A DNA stretch of 51,435 bases from Cryomorphaceae bacterium. Its GTDB lineage: Bacteria > Bacteroidota > Bacteroidia > Flavobacteriales > Crocinitomicaceae. Position 1 is the first letter of the stretch. Each line of letters begins with the position of its first letter. The position numbers and the translations under genes were made by a program. The notes beneath the pieces were generated by a model. That model worked only from the letters and a program-made list of their open reading frames with translations. It was not told where the DNA came from and ran no database searches. Shown piece after piece: positions 1-12,608 of this stretch. The DNA lies in the NCBI GenBank assembly GCA_021298235.1, contig JAJTDX010000023.1, positions 1 to 51,435 on the forward strand, in the 5' to 3' direction.

Positions 1-2376
<2,376 letters not shown>

Positions 2377-2393
2377 TCAGAAAATAATTTGCG

Positions 2394-2401
2394 CAAATTT
2401 A
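2394..2401 (-). promoter_or_regulatory. putative carA-eno promoter (-7 box)
   Basis: TAAATTTG on the minus strand matches the Bacteroidota -7 consensus TAnnTTTG exactly. It would give a 5' leader of about 14 nt before carA. No convincing TTG at -33 is seen, so support is partial. The upstream terminator at 2436-2460 makes a separate promoter for carA-eno likely. Confidence 0.4.
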
Positions 2402-2435
2402 GGCTTTCAAAACGAATTGCTTCGATCATGTTAAT

Positions 2436-2460
2436 AAAAAAAGGGAGCTACTTGCTCCCT
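2436..2460 (-). terminator. Rho-independent terminator of the ribosomal operon
   Basis: On the minus strand AGGGAGC, a 5-nt loop and GCTCCCT form a 7-bp stem followed directly by a run of seven T. It sits about 20 nt after the rplQ stop and separates the ribosomal block from carA-eno. Confidence 0.85.
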
Positions 2461-2480
2461 TCTCTCATTTCGATTTTGAA

Positions 2481-3134
2481 TTATTTTTCTTCTTCCGTGG
2501 AAGGTTCGTCTGCCGCATCTGCAGTAGATTCGTCTGCACCTGCAGAGCCCTCTTCAGGGACAGTTTCTGTCTCTTCCTGCGCTACCGCCTCTTCTACTGC
2601 CGTTTCTGCTACAGGAGCTTGAGCAACTGTGTCATTCGACTCTTCAGCACTTGTTTCTGGAGTCTCTTCTACAACAACTGCTTCTTCAACAGCTGTCGTT
2701 TCAGTAGAATCTTTCTTCGCACCACCTCTACGAGAACGACGCGTAGTTTTCTTCGCTTTATCGTTCGTGTATAGCTCATTGAAATCAACCAACTCGATTA
2801 AACACATTTCGGCGTTGTCACCCAAACGGTATCCAGTACGAATAATTCGTGTGTAACCACCATCACGATTCGCGATTTTAGGTGCAATTTCTCTGAAAAG
2901 CTCAGTGACAATATCTTTATTTTGTAAATAACTAAAAACAGTTCTTCTAGAATGCGTTGAATCTGTTTTGGATTTTGTCAGAAGCGGTTCAACGAATATG
3001 CGAAGCGCTTTTGCTTTTGCAATCGTTGTGTTGATTCTTTTGTGCTGGATCAGAGAACATGCCATATTAGACAGCATCGCCTTTCGGTGTGCCGATTTTC
3101 TTCCCAGGTTGTTTACTTTATTACCGTGTCTCAT
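2481..3134 (-). CDS. rplQ: 50S ribosomal protein L17 with acidic C-terminal tail
   Basis: Large-subunit protein L17 near the exit-tunnel side. Residues 1 to about 120 are the conserved core, starting [20 protein letters not shown]. After a basic stretch [11 protein letters not shown] comes a tail of about 80 residues almost entirely of Glu, Ala, Thr, Ser and Val, probably disordered. The 217 residues compare with about 120-130 in most bacteria; extended L17 tails are common in Bacteroidota. It is the last gene of the alpha-operon part, with a terminator just downstream. Confidence 0.97.
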   Translation of the reverse strand: MRHGNKVNNLGRKSAHRKAMLSNMACSLIQHKRINTTIAKAKALRIFVEPLLTKSKTDSTHSRRTVFSYLQNKDIVTELFREIAPKIANRDGGYTRIIRTGYRLGDNAEMCLIELVDFNELYTNDKAKKTTRRSRRGGAKKDSTETTAVEEAVVVEETPETSAEESNDTVAQAPVAETAVEEAVAQEETETVPEEGSAGADESTADAADEPSTEEEK

Positions 3135-3228
3135 AATTTTAATTTCGTAAGTAACGGTTAACTGAATCTGTCAAAGGTATCGCTACAGCTCAGCCACCTA
3201 TTACGCCATTAGTACTTAATTTGCGATA

Positions 3229-4221
3229 CTAGTCTTTATCTAATTTGTATTTTGAAACGTTCATTCCGAAGTTCAATCCCTTATTATCCACAAGGTCTTC
3301 TAATTCCGTCAAGGACTTCTTACCGAAATTTCTGAATTTCAAAAGGTCGTTCTTGTTGTAAGAAACAAGGTCGCCCAAGGTCTCAACATCTGCTGCCTTT
3401 AAACAGTTCAATGCTCGAACTGAAAGGTCCATGTCAACCAATTTGGTTTTGAGTAACTGACGCATGTGAAGGGACGTTTCATCAAATTCCTCGGTCTCAG
3501 CTTTCACTTCGCTGTCCAAAGTAATACGCTCATCAGAGAAAAGCATAAAGTGATGAATCAGGATTTTAGCAGCTTCTTTAAGCGCATCTTTCGGATGAAT
3601 AGAACCATCTGTTGTAATGTCCAATACAAGTTTCTCGTAATCGGTCTTTTGTTCTACTCGATAGTTCTCAATTGTATACTTGACATTCTTTATCGGAGTA
3701 AAAATTGAGTCAACGAAAATCGTCCCGAAAGGAGCACTGCTTTGTTTGTTCTCTTCTGCTGGAATATATCCACGACCTTTCACGATTGTTAGTTCCAATT
3801 CCAACTTCACCGTAGGCTCCATATTACAGATCACTAGATCTGAGTTAAGAACCTGGAAAGCAGAAGTAAACTTACCAATGTCTCCGGCGGTCAGTTTATC
3901 CTGACCAGAAATAGAAACGATTACAGTTTCATTGTCTGTACCGTCAATTTGTTGTTTAAAACGAACCTGTTTAAGGTTCAGAATGATCTCTGTTATATCC
4001 TCAACAATACCTTTAATCGTGGTAAATTCATGATCCGCACCCTCAATTCGAACAGAGGAAATAGCGTATCCTTCAAGGGATGAAAGCAGAATTCTACGCA
4101 GGGAGTTCCCTACTGTAATTCCATAACCCGGCTCTAGCGGGCGGAATTCAAATTGTCCGTGATGTTCATCGGACTGGATCATAATTACCTTGTCAGGCTT
4201 CTGGAAGTCTAAAATTGCCAT
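3229..4221 (-). CDS. rpoA: DNA-directed RNA polymerase alpha subunit
   Basis: Alpha subunit of RNA polymerase: scaffold for beta/beta' assembly and target of activators and UP elements. The 330 residues are standard. The N-terminal dimerisation domain (about 1-235) contains [20 protein letters not shown]. After a flexible linker comes the C-terminal DNA-binding domain (about 255-320) with [20 protein letters not shown] and [13 protein letters not shown]. Position between rpsD and rplQ is canonical. Confidence 0.98.
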   Translation of the reverse strand: MAILDFQKPDKVIMIQSDEHHGQFEFRPLEPGYGITVGNSLRRILLSSLEGYAISSVRIEGADHEFTTIKGIVEDITEIILNLKQVRFKQQIDGTDNETVIVSISGQDKLTAGDIGKFTSAFQVLNSDLVICNMEPTVKLELELTIVKGRGYIPAEENKQSSAPFGTIFVDSIFTPIKNVKYTIENYRVEQKTDYEKLVLDITTDGSIHPKDALKEAAKILIHHFMLFSDERITLDSEVKAETEEFDETSLHMRQLLKTKLVDMDLSVRALNCLKAADVETLGDLVSYNKNDLLKFRNFGKKSLTELEDLVDNKGLNFGMNVSKYKLDKD

Positions 4222-4317
4222 GTTTTTCTTCTTTTTAATTGTTTTCGGGTTGCGCGGAATAATGGAATGAAGAAGTTCAATTACACCCTTTGGCCCAAAT
4301 TCAATGTTACTTAGTTA

Positions 4318-4926
4318 TTATTTAGAATATAATTCGACGATCAACTGTTCCTTGATGTTTTCAGGAATCATTTCTCGTGAAGGTGCATTAAGGTATTTTC
4401 CTGACATGTCGGAATTGTTCCAATCAAGCCAGTCATATTTCTTGCTGCTTGAAGTCAACGAGGATGTTATGGCCTCAAGTGATTTTGATTTCTCACGAAC
4501 ACCAATAACATCTCCGGGACGTAACGTGTACGACGGGATATTTACCACTTCACCATTCACTGTGATGTGTTTGTGTGTTACAAGCTGACGAGCAGCGCGG
4601 CGACTAGGTGCCACTCCCAAACGGTAAACGGTATTGTCAAGGCGAGCTTCACAAAGTTGAAGCAAGTTTTCACCAGTAATCCCTTTCATTCGAGATGCCT
4701 TCTCAAAAAGATTAGAGAATTGACGCTCAAGAATACCATACGTATACTTTGCTTTTTGTTTTTCACCGAGCTGAATAGCATATTCTGATTGCTTCCCACC
4801 TCTTCTTTTAGCCGGTCCGTGTTGTCCGGGACCATAGGCTCTTCTGTCAAGCGCTTTATCAGGTCCGAAGATCGGATCTCTGAAGCGTCGCGCAATTTTT
4901 GATTTTGGACCTCTGTATCTTGCCAT
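4318..4926 (-). CDS. rpsD: 30S ribosomal protein S4
   Basis: Primary 16S rRNA binder that nucleates the 30S body; in some bacteria it also represses its own operon. The 202 residues begin [15 protein letters not shown] and include an S4 RNA-binding domain ([27 protein letters not shown], quoted in part). No zinc-binding cysteine cluster is seen at the N-terminus. It lies between rpsK and rpoA as expected. A run of about 90 nt before rpoA holds no gene. Confidence 0.98.
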   Translation of the reverse strand: MARYRGPKSKIARRFRDPIFGPDKALDRRAYGPGQHGPAKRRGGKQSEYAIQLGEKQKAKYTYGILERQFSNLFEKASRMKGITGENLLQLCEARLDNTVYRLGVAPSRRAARQLVTHKHITVNGEVVNIPSYTLRPGDVIGVREKSKSLEAITSSLTSSSKKYDWLDWNNSDMSGKYLNAPSREMIPENIKEQLIVELYSK

Positions 4927-5004
4927 TTCTATTTATTTTAAAGAGCAATCATGAATTAAGGCTTTCCTTCGATGACTTTATAAGCTCTTTTCGTTAATTA
5001 CTTA

Positions 5005-5391
5005 TTAAACTCGACGTCTTTTTGGTGGACGACAACCATTGTGTGGAAGAGGAGTAACGTCGATGATCTCAGTAACTTCAATTCCTGCGTTATGCAATGC
5101 TCTGATTGCAGATTCTCTACCTGCTCCCGGACCTTTTACATAAACTTTAACTCTACGTAATCCGAAGTCATGCGCTTCCTTTGCCGCATCCTCCGCAGAA
5201 ACCTGCGCAGCATAAGGCGTGTTCTTTTTAGAACCTTTGAAGCCCATTTTTCCAGCCGATGACCAGGAAATAACCTGACCAGCGTTGTTCGTCAAAGAAA
5301 TAATAACATTGTTGAAGGTAGCTTGAATATGCGCTTCACCTGCTGCATCTACTTTGACGTTCTTCTTCTTTTTTTGATTAGACTTTGCCAT
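5005..5391 (-). CDS. rpsK: 30S ribosomal protein S11
   Basis: Platform protein of the 30S subunit contacting the mRNA exit region. The ATG at 5391 ([15 protein letters not shown]) is preferred; an in-frame TTG two codons upstream would add only Met-Ile. The C-terminus ends with the conserved [18 protein letters not shown]. Length of 128 residues is typical. Confidence 0.97.
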   Translation of the reverse strand: MAKSNQKKKKNVKVDAAGEAHIQATFNNVIISLTNNAGQVISWSSAGKMGFKGSKKNTPYAAQVSAEDAAKEAHDFGLRRVKVYVKGPGAGRESAIRALHNAGIEVTEIIDVTPLPHNGCRPPKRRRV

Positions 5392-5453
5392 TATCAATTA
5401 TTAATTATTACTTACTGCACCAGCGCTTGATTCATCAAACGCTATGCGTTTTC

Positions 5454-5828
5454 TTATTTAGTTGCTTTTTTCTTGTTTGCAACTGTTTTTCTTCTACCTT
5501 TTCTCGTACGAGAGTTGTTCTTGGTGCGCTGACCTCTCAATGGTAATCCTGCGCGGTGACGAATTCCTCGAGTACATCCGATATCCATCAGACGCTTGAT
5601 GCTCAACTGAATTTCGGAACGAAGCTGACCTTCAGTTTTAATCTCATTAACTGAGTTACGAATAGCCGACAATTGATCGTCATTCCAATCCTGGACCTTG
5701 ATGTTTTCATCAATACTATTGTCCTTCAAAATCTTCTTTGAAGTACTTTTTCCTATTCCGAAGATGTAAGTCAAACCAATTACACCTCTTTTGTTTTTTG
5801 GTAAATCTATACCTGCAATACGTGCCAT
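5454..5828 (-). CDS. rpsM: 30S ribosomal protein S13
   Basis: Head protein of the 30S subunit that contacts P-site tRNA and bridges to L5. It begins [20 protein letters not shown] and carries [19 protein letters not shown] before a basic tail that reaches the decoding site. The 124 residues are standard. Follows rpmJ by 12 nt. Confidence 0.98.
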   Translation of the reverse strand: MARIAGIDLPKNKRGVIGLTYIFGIGKSTSKKILKDNSIDENIKVQDWNDDQLSAIRNSVNEIKTEGQLRSEIQLSIKRLMDIGCTRGIRHRAGLPLRGQRTKNNSRTRKGRRKTVANKKKATK

Positions 5829-5840
5829 ACTCTTAACTTA

Positions 5841-5957
5841 TTACCCTTGTCTTTGTTTAAGTTTAGGATTCTTTTTGTTTATAACATAAACCCTCCCTTT
5901 TCTCTTAACGATCTTGCAATCTGCAGTTCGTTTTTTTACTGATGCTCTAACTTTCAT
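5841..5957 (-). CDS. rpmJ: 50S ribosomal protein L36, zinc-free form
   Basis: Smallest large-subunit protein. The 38-codon frame reads [20 protein letters not shown] and ends KLKQRQG. Only one Cys (Cys14) of the usual CxxC...CxxxxH zinc set remains, so this is the zinc-independent paralogue type common in Bacteroidota. It lies between infA and rpsM as expected. Confidence 0.96.
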   Translation of the reverse strand: MKVRASVKKRTADCKIVKRKGRVYVINKKNPKLKQRQG

Positions 5958-5980
5958 TTTTTTCTTTTTAAGAAATGTTC

Positions 5981-6199
5981 CTATTTGTATCTGAAAGATA
6001 TTCTCCCTTTCGTCAAATCATAAGGAGACATCTCAACTTTCACTCTGTCGCCCGGAAGAATTTTGATGTAAAACATTCTCATCTTTCCGGAAATATGCGC
6101 TGTAATCACGTGGCCATTCTCCAGTTCAACCCTGAACATAGCATTTGACAACGCCTCAATGATCACTCCGTCTTGTTCTATTGATGACTGCTTTGCCAT
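5981..6199 (-). CDS. infA: translation initiation factor IF-1
   Basis: Binds the 30S A site during initiation together with IF-2 and IF-3. The start [17 protein letters not shown] at 6199 follows the secY stop by one base. A longer frame beginning 21 nt upstream would overlap secY and lacks family support. The OB-fold runs through [20 protein letters not shown] to RISFRYK. 72 residues, standard. Confidence 0.97.
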   Translation of the reverse strand: MAKQSSIEQDGVIIEALSNAMFRVELENGHVITAHISGKMRMFYIKILPGDRVKVEMSPYDLTKGRISFRYK

Positions 6200-6200
6200 A

Positions 6201-7532
6201 TCACAAACCTGATTGATCATTCGTTCGACGTCCTTTCACTCTTGCGCCCTCCATCAAACCATCCAATTTACGGTTCAATAGATAAGACTCTATTTGCTGA
6301 AGAGTATCCAAGACCACTCCAACCATGATAAGCAATGAGGTTCCGCCAAAGAACATGGCAAAAGCATCATTGACACCAGCGAGTTTTGCAAGAGCAGGCA
6401 GAATCGCAATCGCTGCTAGAAATAATGACCCTGGGAATGTGATCCGTGTCACGACAGAATCAATGAATTCAGCCGTTTCTTCTCCTGGTTTTTTACCCGG
6501 AATAAACGCCCCACCTCTTTTCAGATCATCCGCAATTTTCTGTGGATTGATCATTATAGCCGTATAGAAATATGTGAAAATGATAATCAAAACAGCCAAC
6601 AAAAGGTTGTATGAAAAACCGTACATGTTACCCAATGTCTGCTGAAGAAAACCACTCCCTCCACTAGAAAAGAGCATCACAGGTATGGTCATAATTGCCT
6701 GCGCAAAAATGATAGGCATGACCCCACTTGCATTTACCTTTATAGGGAGATAATTTCTAGAGCTCGGATCTTCAACCGCACGAGCACCTACGACACGTTT
6801 GGCAGTGTTGAGTTGAATTTTCCGCACACCCTGAACAATGAGTATGGTTCCCATGACAATCAACATAAACACAAGGAACTCAAGCACCAAAAGAATCAAG
6901 TTTCCTTTTCCTACTGAGATACTGAATTCCGCAAGAAATGCCTCTGGTAATCTCGCAAGAATACCAACAGTAATCAATAGAGAAATTCCATTTCCAATTC
7001 CTTTGTCCGTGATACGTTCTCCAAGCCAAACAGCAAACATAGATCCTGCAATCAATACAGTTACGGTTTGTACCCACCAGAACATAGAAGCATCCTGTGG
7101 TAAAGCGCCTTTGTTCTGTACATAGAGTGCCAGATAGCTAGGAGCCTGCAAAATACAGATCACAATAGTCAATAAACGCGTGTAACTGTTGATTCTGGTT
7201 CTTCCCGATTCTCCTTCTTGTTGCATTTTTGTAACAGCCGGCACGGCCATCCCTAAAAGCTGCATGATAATGGAGGCACTGATGTAGGGCATAATCCCCA
7301 AAGCCATGACAGAAGCGTTTGTAAACCCACCCCCGGAAAACAAGGATAAAAGTGTTTCAAGCGCATTTTGTTTTTCATTAGGCTGTGGTTTCAGCATATC
7401 TACATCCACACCGGGCAGAATCACAAAAGAACCAATTCGGTAAATGAGGATAAGCCCGAGGGTAAGGATAATCCTCTTCCTCAGCTCTTCCACTTTCCAA
7501 ATGTTCTTGATATTCTGAATAAATCGCTTCAT
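6201..7532 (-). CDS. secY: protein translocase channel subunit SecY
   Basis: Central pore of the SecYEG translocon in the inner membrane. The 443 residues have about ten hydrophobic segments. It begins with a basic amphipathic stretch ([20 protein letters not shown]) and carries the SecY signatures [21 protein letters not shown] and [19 protein letters not shown] (parts). The C-terminal cytoplasmic loop is short and basic. Located between rplO and infA as in nearly all bacteria. Confidence 0.98.
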   Translation of the reverse strand: MKRFIQNIKNIWKVEELRKRIILTLGLILIYRIGSFVILPGVDVDMLKPQPNEKQNALETLLSLFSGGGFTNASVMALGIMPYISASIIMQLLGMAVPAVTKMQQEGESGRTRINSYTRLLTIVICILQAPSYLALYVQNKGALPQDASMFWWVQTVTVLIAGSMFAVWLGERITDKGIGNGISLLITVGILARLPEAFLAEFSISVGKGNLILLVLEFLVFMLIVMGTILIVQGVRKIQLNTAKRVVGARAVEDPSSRNYLPIKVNASGVMPIIFAQAIMTIPVMLFSSGGSGFLQQTLGNMYGFSYNLLLAVLIIIFTYFYTAIMINPQKIADDLKRGGAFIPGKKPGEETAEFIDSVVTRITFPGSLFLAAIAILPALAKLAGVNDAFAMFFGGTSLLIMVGVVLDTLQQIESYLLNRKLDGLMEGARVKGRRTNDQSGL

Positions 7533-7557
7533 TTTAAAAAAATGTTGGCAAAGTTAG

Positions 7558-8004
7558 TTAGATTTCAGAACAATTACCACCTTGTCCTTCGATGGCCGCT
7601 TTTGCGGTTCCTGAGAACTTGTGTGCTGTAACATTGATCTTTGCCTTTAATTCACCACGACCTAGAATTTTAACCAATTCATTATTGGATACAAGTCCAT
7701 TTTCACGGAGAACTTCAGGAGTGATTTCCGAAACATTCTTGCGATCAACCAATGACTGGATAATATCTAGATTAATAGCTTTGTATTCAACTCGGTTGAT
7801 ATTCTTAAAACCAAATTTTGGCACACGGCGCTGAAGCGGCATTTGACCACCTTCAAAACCGATTTTCTTGCTGTAACCAGATCTTGACTTTGCTCCTTTA
7901 TGTCCACGAGTAGACGTACCACCGTGACCGGATCCCTGACCTCTGGCAATTCTCTTTTCCCGGTTAACCGAGCCTTTAGCAGGAGTTAAATTATGTAAGT
8001 TCAT
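7558..8004 (-). CDS. rplO: 50S ribosomal protein L15
   Basis: Late-assembly large-subunit protein. Starts MNLHNLTPAKGSVNREKRI, with the Gly/Arg-rich segment GQGSGHGGTSTRGHKGAKS and the GFEGGQMPLQRRVPKFGF motif. The 148 residues are typical. Between rpmD and secY. Confidence 0.98.
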   Translation of the reverse strand: MNLHNLTPAKGSVNREKRIARGQGSGHGGTSTRGHKGAKSRSGYSKKIGFEGGQMPLQRRVPKFGFKNINRVEYKAINLDIIQSLVDRKNVSEITPEVLRENGLVSNNELVKILGRGELKAKINVTAHKFSGTAKAAIEGQGGNCSEI

Positions 8005-8022
8005 TTTTTGCGAATTTTAAGT

Positions 8023-8199
8023 TTACTCAACTACCTGAATAAGGTGTTGTACTTTTTTAACCATTCCCAGGATCTGAGGGGTTGCCTCATGTTCCACAAC
8101 TTGATTAAGTTTCCTAAATCCAAGCGCTTTTATCGTAGCTTTCTGAACAGCAGGACGTTTGATAGCGCTTTTAACTTGCTTGATTTTAATTGTAGCCAT
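8023..8199 (-). CDS. rpmD: 50S ribosomal protein L30
   Basis: A 58-residue frame reads MATIKIKQVKSAIKRPAVQK, then KALGFRKLNQVVEHEATPQI and ends LIQVVE. This is the compact bacterial L30. It sits 18 nt after rplO on the map and 11 nt from rpsE, exactly where rpmD belongs in the spc cluster. Confidence 0.96.
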   Translation of the reverse strand: MATIKIKQVKSAIKRPAVQKATIKALGFRKLNQVVEHEATPQILGMVKKVQHLIQVVE

Positions 8200-8210
8200 A
8201 ATTTACACTA

Positions 8211-8729
8211 TTAACCATTAAACACTTTATCCAAAGTAATCCCGCGTTGTTTAGCCACCGAAACAGCATCTCTCATTTTAGAGAGCGCATCAATGGTAGC
8301 CTTAACCACGTTGTGTGGATTCGAAGATCCCTGAGATTTCGCCAAGACATTATGAACTCCAACACTCTCCAATACCGCACGCATGGCACCACCGGCAATT
8401 ACTCCTGTACCATTCGTTGCAGGCTTCAAGAGAACCTCAGCTCCTCCAAATTTTCCTTTTTGTGTGTGAGGAACCGTGCCTTTAAGAATTGGAACTCGGA
8501 TCAAATTCTTCTTTGCATCATCAATTCCTTTTGTGATAGCTTCCGTTACCTCTTTTGCTTTTCCTAGACCATGACCAACAATTCCATTCTCATCTCCAAC
8601 AACTACGATCGCTGAGAAAGAAAACGTACGACCACCTTTGGTCACTTTGGTAACACGGTTTACAGCAACAAGCTTGTCTTTAAGCTCTATATCTGCAGAT
8701 TTTACTCTATTCATTGTATTTGCTGCCAT
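8211..8729 (-). CDS. rpsE: 30S ribosomal protein S5
   Basis: Decoding-fidelity protein of the 30S subunit (ram mutations occur here). Contains the double-stranded RNA-binding fold around [20 protein letters not shown] and the glycine-rich [17 protein letters not shown]. The 172 residues match the Bacteroidota length. Between rplR and rpmD. Confidence 0.98.
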   Translation of the reverse strand: MAANTMNRVKSADIELKDKLVAVNRVTKVTKGGRTFSFSAIVVVGDENGIVGHGLGKAKEVTEAITKGIDDAKKNLIRVPILKGTVPHTQKGKFGGAEVLLKPATNGTGVIAGGAMRAVLESVGVHNVLAKSQGSSNPHNVVKATIDALSKMRDAVSVAKQRGITLDKVFNG

Positions 8730-8732
8730 GTA

Positions 8733-9086
8733 TTAAAATTTAAGTCCGCCTTCTCTTGCCGAGTCAGCCAATGATTTAACTCTACCGTGATATAAATAAC
8801 CATTACGATCAAATACCACTCTTTCGACACCTGCCTTCACCGCTTTCTCAGCTACTTCTTTTCCTATTACAGCTGCTTGCTCAGATTTATTTTTCTTTTC
8901 AGCAGCTTTGTTTTTGTAAGATGAAGCAGACGCAAGGGTAGTTCCCGTGGTATCATCGATTAATTGTGCATAGATCTGCTTGTTGCTTCGGAAAACCGAC
9001 AAACGTGGAATTTTTGAAGTGCCAGAGATTTTCTTTCTGATTCTTCGTTTGATCTTTGCTCTTCGCTTTAATTTACTGAATGCCAT
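8733..9086 (-). CDS. rplR: 50S ribosomal protein L18
   Basis: 5S rRNA-binding protein of the central protuberance. Ends with the signature [20 protein letters not shown] followed by AREGGLKF; the basic N-terminus has [20 protein letters not shown]. 117 residues. Four bases separate it from rpsE. Confidence 0.97.
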   Translation of the reverse strand: MAFSKLKRRAKIKRRIRKKISGTSKIPRLSVFRSNKQIYAQLIDDTTGTTLASASSYKNKAAEKKNKSEQAAVIGKEVAEKAVKAGVERVVFDRNGYLYHGRVKSLADSAREGGLKF

Positions 9087-9098
9087 AACATTTAATTT

Positions 9099-9653
9099 TT
9101 ATTTCTTACCTGCCGATTTACCAGCTTTTCTACGGATCTCTTCGCCCAAGAATCGAATACCTTTTCCTTTGTACGGTTCCGGTTTACGGAAGGAGCGAAT
9201 TTTGGCAGCAACCTGACCCAAAAGCTGTTTGTCGTAAGACTCAAGTGTTACAACTGGTGCTTTTCCTTTTTCAGTATTAGCAGATACCTTTACTTCGTTA
9301 GGAATTTCGAAGATGATCGGGTGAGAGAAACCAAGAGCCAATTCCAACTGCTGACCAGCTGCATTCGCACGGTATCCTACACCGATTACTTCCATTTCCT
9401 TTTTGTACCCTTCCGATACACCTTGAACCATATTTTGTAACAAGGCACGGTACAAACCATGCTTTGCACGATGGGAAGGCGCCTCTGATTCGCGGCTGAA
9501 AGTTATAGTGGACCCCTCAATAGAGAGCGTTACTCCGGATTCAATAACCTGAGCAAGCTCACCTTTAGGACCCTTAACAGTAACCAGGTTACCGTCTAAC
9601 TTTACGTCTACTCCACTCGGGATGTTAACTGGGGATTTACCTATCCTTGACAT
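9099..9653 (-). CDS. rplF: 50S ribosomal protein L6
   Basis: Large-subunit protein near the factor-binding site. Two tandem L6 domains; the start is MSRIGKSPVNIPSGVDVKLD and the C-terminal signature KPEPYKGKGIRFLGEEIRRK is intact. 184 residues, standard. Between rpsH and rplR. Confidence 0.98.
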   Translation of the reverse strand: MSRIGKSPVNIPSGVDVKLDGNLVTVKGPKGELAQVIESGVTLSIEGSTITFSRESEAPSHRAKHGLYRALLQNMVQGVSEGYKKEMEVIGVGYRANAAGQQLELALGFSHPIIFEIPNEVKVSANTEKGKAPVVTLESYDKQLLGQVAAKIRSFRKPEPYKGKGIRFLGEEIRRKAGKSAGKK

Positions 9654-9670
9654 TTTTATTCAACTTAAAA

Positions 9671-10069
9671 TTAATACACGTAGCAGAGAACTTCTCCACC
9701 TACGTTTTGTGTTCTTGCTTCTTTGTCCGTAATTACTCCTTTCGACGTGGAAACGATAGCTATTCCAAGTCCGTTCAGTACGCGTGGCAGCTCAGAAGAA
9801 CCGCTGTACTTTCGAAGTCCCGGACGGGATGCTCGCTCGAGTTTGGTTATTGCAGGAACTCTCGTCGATGAATTGTACTTCAATGCGATTTTGATGATTC
9901 CTTGTTTACCATCCTCTTCGAATTTGTAATTCGTAATGTATCCTTGATCAAATAGAATTTGTGTCATTGCACGTTTCACATTTGAACCAGGAATTTCTAC
10001 CATTTTCAACCCTGCCGAACTTGCATTTCGGATTCGGGTAAGAAAATCTGCTATTGGATCTGTATTCAT
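9671..10069 (-). CDS. rpsH: 30S ribosomal protein S8
   Basis: Binds the central domain of 16S rRNA; in enterobacteria it represses the spc operon. Begins [20 protein letters not shown] and contains [20 protein letters not shown] and the C-terminal GGEVLCYVY. 132 residues, typical. Confidence 0.98.
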   Translation of the reverse strand: MNTDPIADFLTRIRNASSAGLKMVEIPGSNVKRAMTQILFDQGYITNYKFEEDGKQGIIKIALKYNSSTRVPAITKLERASRPGLRKYSGSSELPRVLNGLGIAIVSTSKGVITDKEARTQNVGGEVLCYVY

Positions 10070-10091
10070 AACTTTTAATGGATTCGATTAA

Positions 10092-10406
10092 TTACCAACT
10101 TGCTTTCTTTACTCCCGGGATTTTACCCGCCAAAGCCATTTCACGGAAGGTAACCCTTGAAATACCAAACTGACGCATGTACCCTCTTGGACGACCTGTC
10201 AAACCACATCGGTTGTGCTTACGAATCTTCGAAGAGTTTGCAGGTAGCTTTTGAATAGCCATCATCGCATCCCACTTCGCAGACTGTACCTCGTCTGAGG
10301 CATCGGTTGATTTCAAGATCTTTGTAAGCTCCTCACGCTTTTTCGCGTAACGCTTTACCATTCTTTCTCTTTTGCGCTCTCGCGCTTTCATTGATTCTTT
10401 AGCCAT
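10092..10406 (-). CDS. rpsN: 30S ribosomal protein S14, long zinc-free form
   Basis: 30S head protein. Starts [20 protein letters not shown] and ends [24 protein letters not shown]. There is only one Cys (in HNRCGLTG), so this is the zinc-independent C- form. At 104 residues it resembles the longer proteobacterial form; Bacteroidota S14 proteins that I recall are nearer 89. The extra stretch lies around [20 protein letters not shown]. Between rplE and rpsH. Confidence 0.96.
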   Translation of the reverse strand: MAKESMKARERKRERMVKRYAKKREELTKILKSTDASDEVQSAKWDAMMAIQKLPANSSKIRKHNRCGLTGRPRGYMRQFGISRVTFREMALAGKIPGVKKASW

Positions 10407-10412
10407 CTCTTC

Positions 10413-10963
10413 TTATTTTTTTATGAATGGGAATCCAAATGCATCCAAAAGTGCTTTTGCTTCTTCATCACTCTCTGCAGAAGTAACGAATGTAATGTCC
10501 ATACCTAGGATTCGGTTCACTTTGTCAATATCAATTTCGGGAAAATGATATGCTCCTTTACTCCAAGATTGAAGTTTCCTCTTCCGTCAAACCCTTTAGG
10601 ATTGATCCCTCTGAAGTCGCGTGTACGAGGTAAAGATACTGACAAAAGTCTATCCAGGAAGTCATACATTTTGTCACCGCGAAGGGTAACTTTCGTTCCA
10701 ATAGGCATCCCTTTTCTTAGTTTGAAGTTCGAGATGTCTTTTTTCGAAATCGTTGTGATCGCTTTCTGACCAGCTATCCGTGACAGATCAGCTGCCGCAT
10801 TTTCAATCAATTTCTTGTCAGAAACTGCATCGCCCATTCCTTGGCTCAATACAATCTTTTGAAGTTTAGGTACTCGCATTATTGTCTTGTACCCGAACTT
10901 TTCAGTCAACGCAGGAATAATCTCTGCTTTGTACTTTTCCTTAAGTCTTGGCCTGTAACTCAT
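10413..10963 (-). CDS. rplE: 50S ribosomal protein L5, frameshifted in this sequence
   Basis: 5S rRNA-binding protein of the central protuberance; normally essential. The frame opens [20 protein letters not shown] and runs to KEHIIFP (about residue 143), then would read KLILTK and stop at 10517. Adding one base near 10538-10539 restores the family C-terminus [26 protein letters not shown] and GFPFIKK, ending at TAA 10413. The restored length is 183 residues, normal for L5. The lesion is a one-base loss beside a G3 run, most simply a consensus error. The start overlaps the rplX stop by 4 nt. Confidence 0.93.
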
Positions 10964-11277
10964 TTGATATCCTCCCCTGACTTTTTTGAATAACGAACTA
11001 ATTTTCCTTTCGCGTCCATTCTACGACCTGTGCGTGTTGCCTGGTCTTTGTGAACGAGCATGAGGTTTGAAATGTGAATACTTCCTTCTTTCTCCACGAT
11101 TCCACCTTGAGGGTCTGCAGCGCTTGGTTTGGCGTGTTTCTTTACGATATTCACACCTTTCACTGTCGCACGCATTTTCTTACGATCAATTGTTAAGACC
11201 GTTCCTTCATTCCCTTTTGCTTCACCAGTGATTACCTTCACCGTGTCGCCTACTTTAATGTGTAATTTCTGTTGCAT
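10960..11277 (-). CDS. rplX: 50S ribosomal protein L24
   Basis: Assembly initiator that binds 23S rRNA early. The KOW motif is at the N-terminus ([20 protein letters not shown]), followed by [19 protein letters not shown]. 105 residues. Overlaps rplE by 4 nt and follows rplN by 12 nt. Confidence 0.97.
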   Translation of the reverse strand: MQQKLHIKVGDTVKVITGEAKGNEGTVLTIDRKKMRATVKGVNIVKKHAKPSAADPQGGIVEKEGSIHISNLMLVHKDQATRTGRRMDAKGKLVRYSKKSGEDIK

Positions 11278-11289
11278 GACTACAATAAA

Positions 11290-11658
11290 TTAAAGTACCT
11301 CAGGAGCAAGTGAAACAATTTTCATGTAATTATTTTCACGGAGCTCACGAGCAACCGGTCCGAAAATACGAGTGCCTCTCATGTCACCCGCCTGATTCAA
11401 GATAACACATGCGTTATCGTCGAATCGAATGTAGGAACCATCGGCACGACGTACCTCTTTCTTGGTTCTAACTACCACCGCCTTGGCTACCGAACCCTTT
11501 TTAACGGCACCAGAGGGCATTGCACTCTTCACAGCAACTACGATTTTGTCTCCAACTGAAGCGTATCGACGTCTGGTTCCACCGAGTACACGGATGACCA
11601 ATACCTCTTTCGCTCCGGAGTTATCTGCTACTGCAAGTCTTGATTCTGTTTGTATCAT
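11290..11658 (-). CDS. rplN: 50S ribosomal protein L14
   Basis: Large-subunit interface protein. Begins [20 protein letters not shown] and contains [19 protein letters not shown] and [14 protein letters not shown]. 122 residues, the universal length. Confidence 0.98.
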   Translation of the reverse strand: MIQTESRLAVADNSGAKEVLVIRVLGGTRRRYASVGDKIVVAVKSAMPSGAVKKGSVAKAVVVRTKKEVRRADGSYIRFDDNACVILNQAGDMRGTRIFGPVARELRENNYMKIVSLAPEVL

Positions 11659-11666
11659 TACTAAAC

Positions 11667-11924
11667 TTATTTAGCTCTTTCAATAATTTCCACCAATCTC
11701 CAGTTCTTTGATTTACTCAACGGACGTGTTTCCATGATCTTTACAGTATCACCGATATTACAGTCGTTGTTTTCATCATGCGCTACGAATTTGGTGGTCT
11801 TCTTAACGAACTTACCATATTTCGGGTGCTTCACCTTACGCTCCACTGCTACCACGATCGACTTTTGCATTTTGTCGCTGGTAACAATCCCGATTCGTTC
11901 TTTTCTTAAATTACGCTTTTCCAT
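11667..11924 (-). CDS. rpsQ: 30S ribosomal protein S17
   Basis: Primary 16S rRNA binder. The start [20 protein letters not shown] at 11924 fits the family; an in-frame ATG five codons upstream (MKLLE) would add residues unlike the family. The OB-fold includes [20 protein letters not shown] and [20 protein letters not shown]. 85 residues. Confidence 0.95.
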   Translation of the reverse strand: MEKRNLRKERIGIVTSDKMQKSIVVAVERKVKHPKYGKFVKKTTKFVAHDENNDCNIGDTVKIMETRPLSKSKNWRLVEIIERAK

Positions 11925-11953
11925 TTCAAGCAATTTCATTGTTTAACAAGCAA

Positions 11954-12148
11954 TTAAGCCTGTATTTCACGTTTTGTCAATTCAGTATTCAAACGTGCGA
12001 TCGTTTTTCTAACCTTACGGATCTGAATCGGATTTTCGATCGGAGCCACGCGGTGAGACAACTTCATTTTTTCAAGTTGACCCGAAAGATCTGCGATCTT
12101 TTTCTTTACGTCTTCCACTGATAGTTTAGTGATTTCCTGCTGCTTCAT
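11954..12148 (-). CDS. rpmC: 50S ribosomal protein L29
   Basis: Two-helix protein at the tunnel exit, forming a docking site for SRP and trigger factor. The 64-residue frame begins MKQQEITKLSVEDVKKKIAD and carries MKLSHRVAPIENPIQIRKVR and TIARLNTELTKRE. Between rplP and rpsQ. Confidence 0.97.
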   Translation of the reverse strand: MKQQEITKLSVEDVKKKIADLSGQLEKMKLSHRVAPIENPIQIRKVRKTIARLNTELTKREIQA

Positions 12149-12154
12149 CTTTTC

Positions 12155-12583
12155 TTATTTTCCAGGTATAACATAATCGTTGCGAACAACGAACTTACAT
12201 TTCACCGGCAACTTTTGAGCGGCCAGACGCAATGCTTCTTTGGCAATTTCATACGGAACTCCGTCTGCCTCAAACATAATACGTCCCGGTTTCACAACTG
12301 CTACCCAGTGACTTGGAGCACCTTTACCTTTACCCATCCTTACTTCAGCAGGTTTGGAGGTCTCAGGCTTATCCGGAAATATTCGGATCCATACTTTACC
12401 TTCACGTTTCATGTAACGCGTAACAGCGATACGTGATGCTTCGATCTGGCGCGAAGTGATCCATCCGGGCTCCAGTGTTTTCAGTCCGAAAGATCCGAAA
12501 GCAATCGTGCTACCACGATGCGCTTGTCCACGGTTTCTTCCTTTCTGAACTCTTCTGAACTTGGTTCTTTTTGGCTGTAACAT
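12155..12583 (-). CDS. rplP: 50S ribosomal protein L16
   Basis: Located near the A-site tRNA elbow. Starts [20 protein letters not shown], with [20 protein letters not shown] and [17 protein letters not shown]. 142 residues, standard; six nt from rpmC. Confidence 0.98.
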   Translation of the reverse strand: MLQPKRTKFRRVQKGRNRGQAHRGSTIAFGSFGLKTLEPGWITSRQIEASRIAVTRYMKREGKVWIRIFPDKPETSKPAEVRMGKGKGAPSHWVAVVKPGRIMFEADGVPYEIAKEALRLAAQKLPVKCKFVVRNDYVIPGK

Positions 12584-12608
12584 CTTTTAAAGAATTTTAC
12601 TGTCAGTA

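Noticed and set aside
8247..8567. 106-codon plus-strand frame opposite rpsE
   Set aside because: Antisense shadow of S5; no promoter or protein-like features.
10413..10545. Programmed frameshifting in rplE
   Set aside because: No slippery heptamer or downstream structure is apparent at the break, and L5 is not known to need recoding. A one-base consensus error is simpler.
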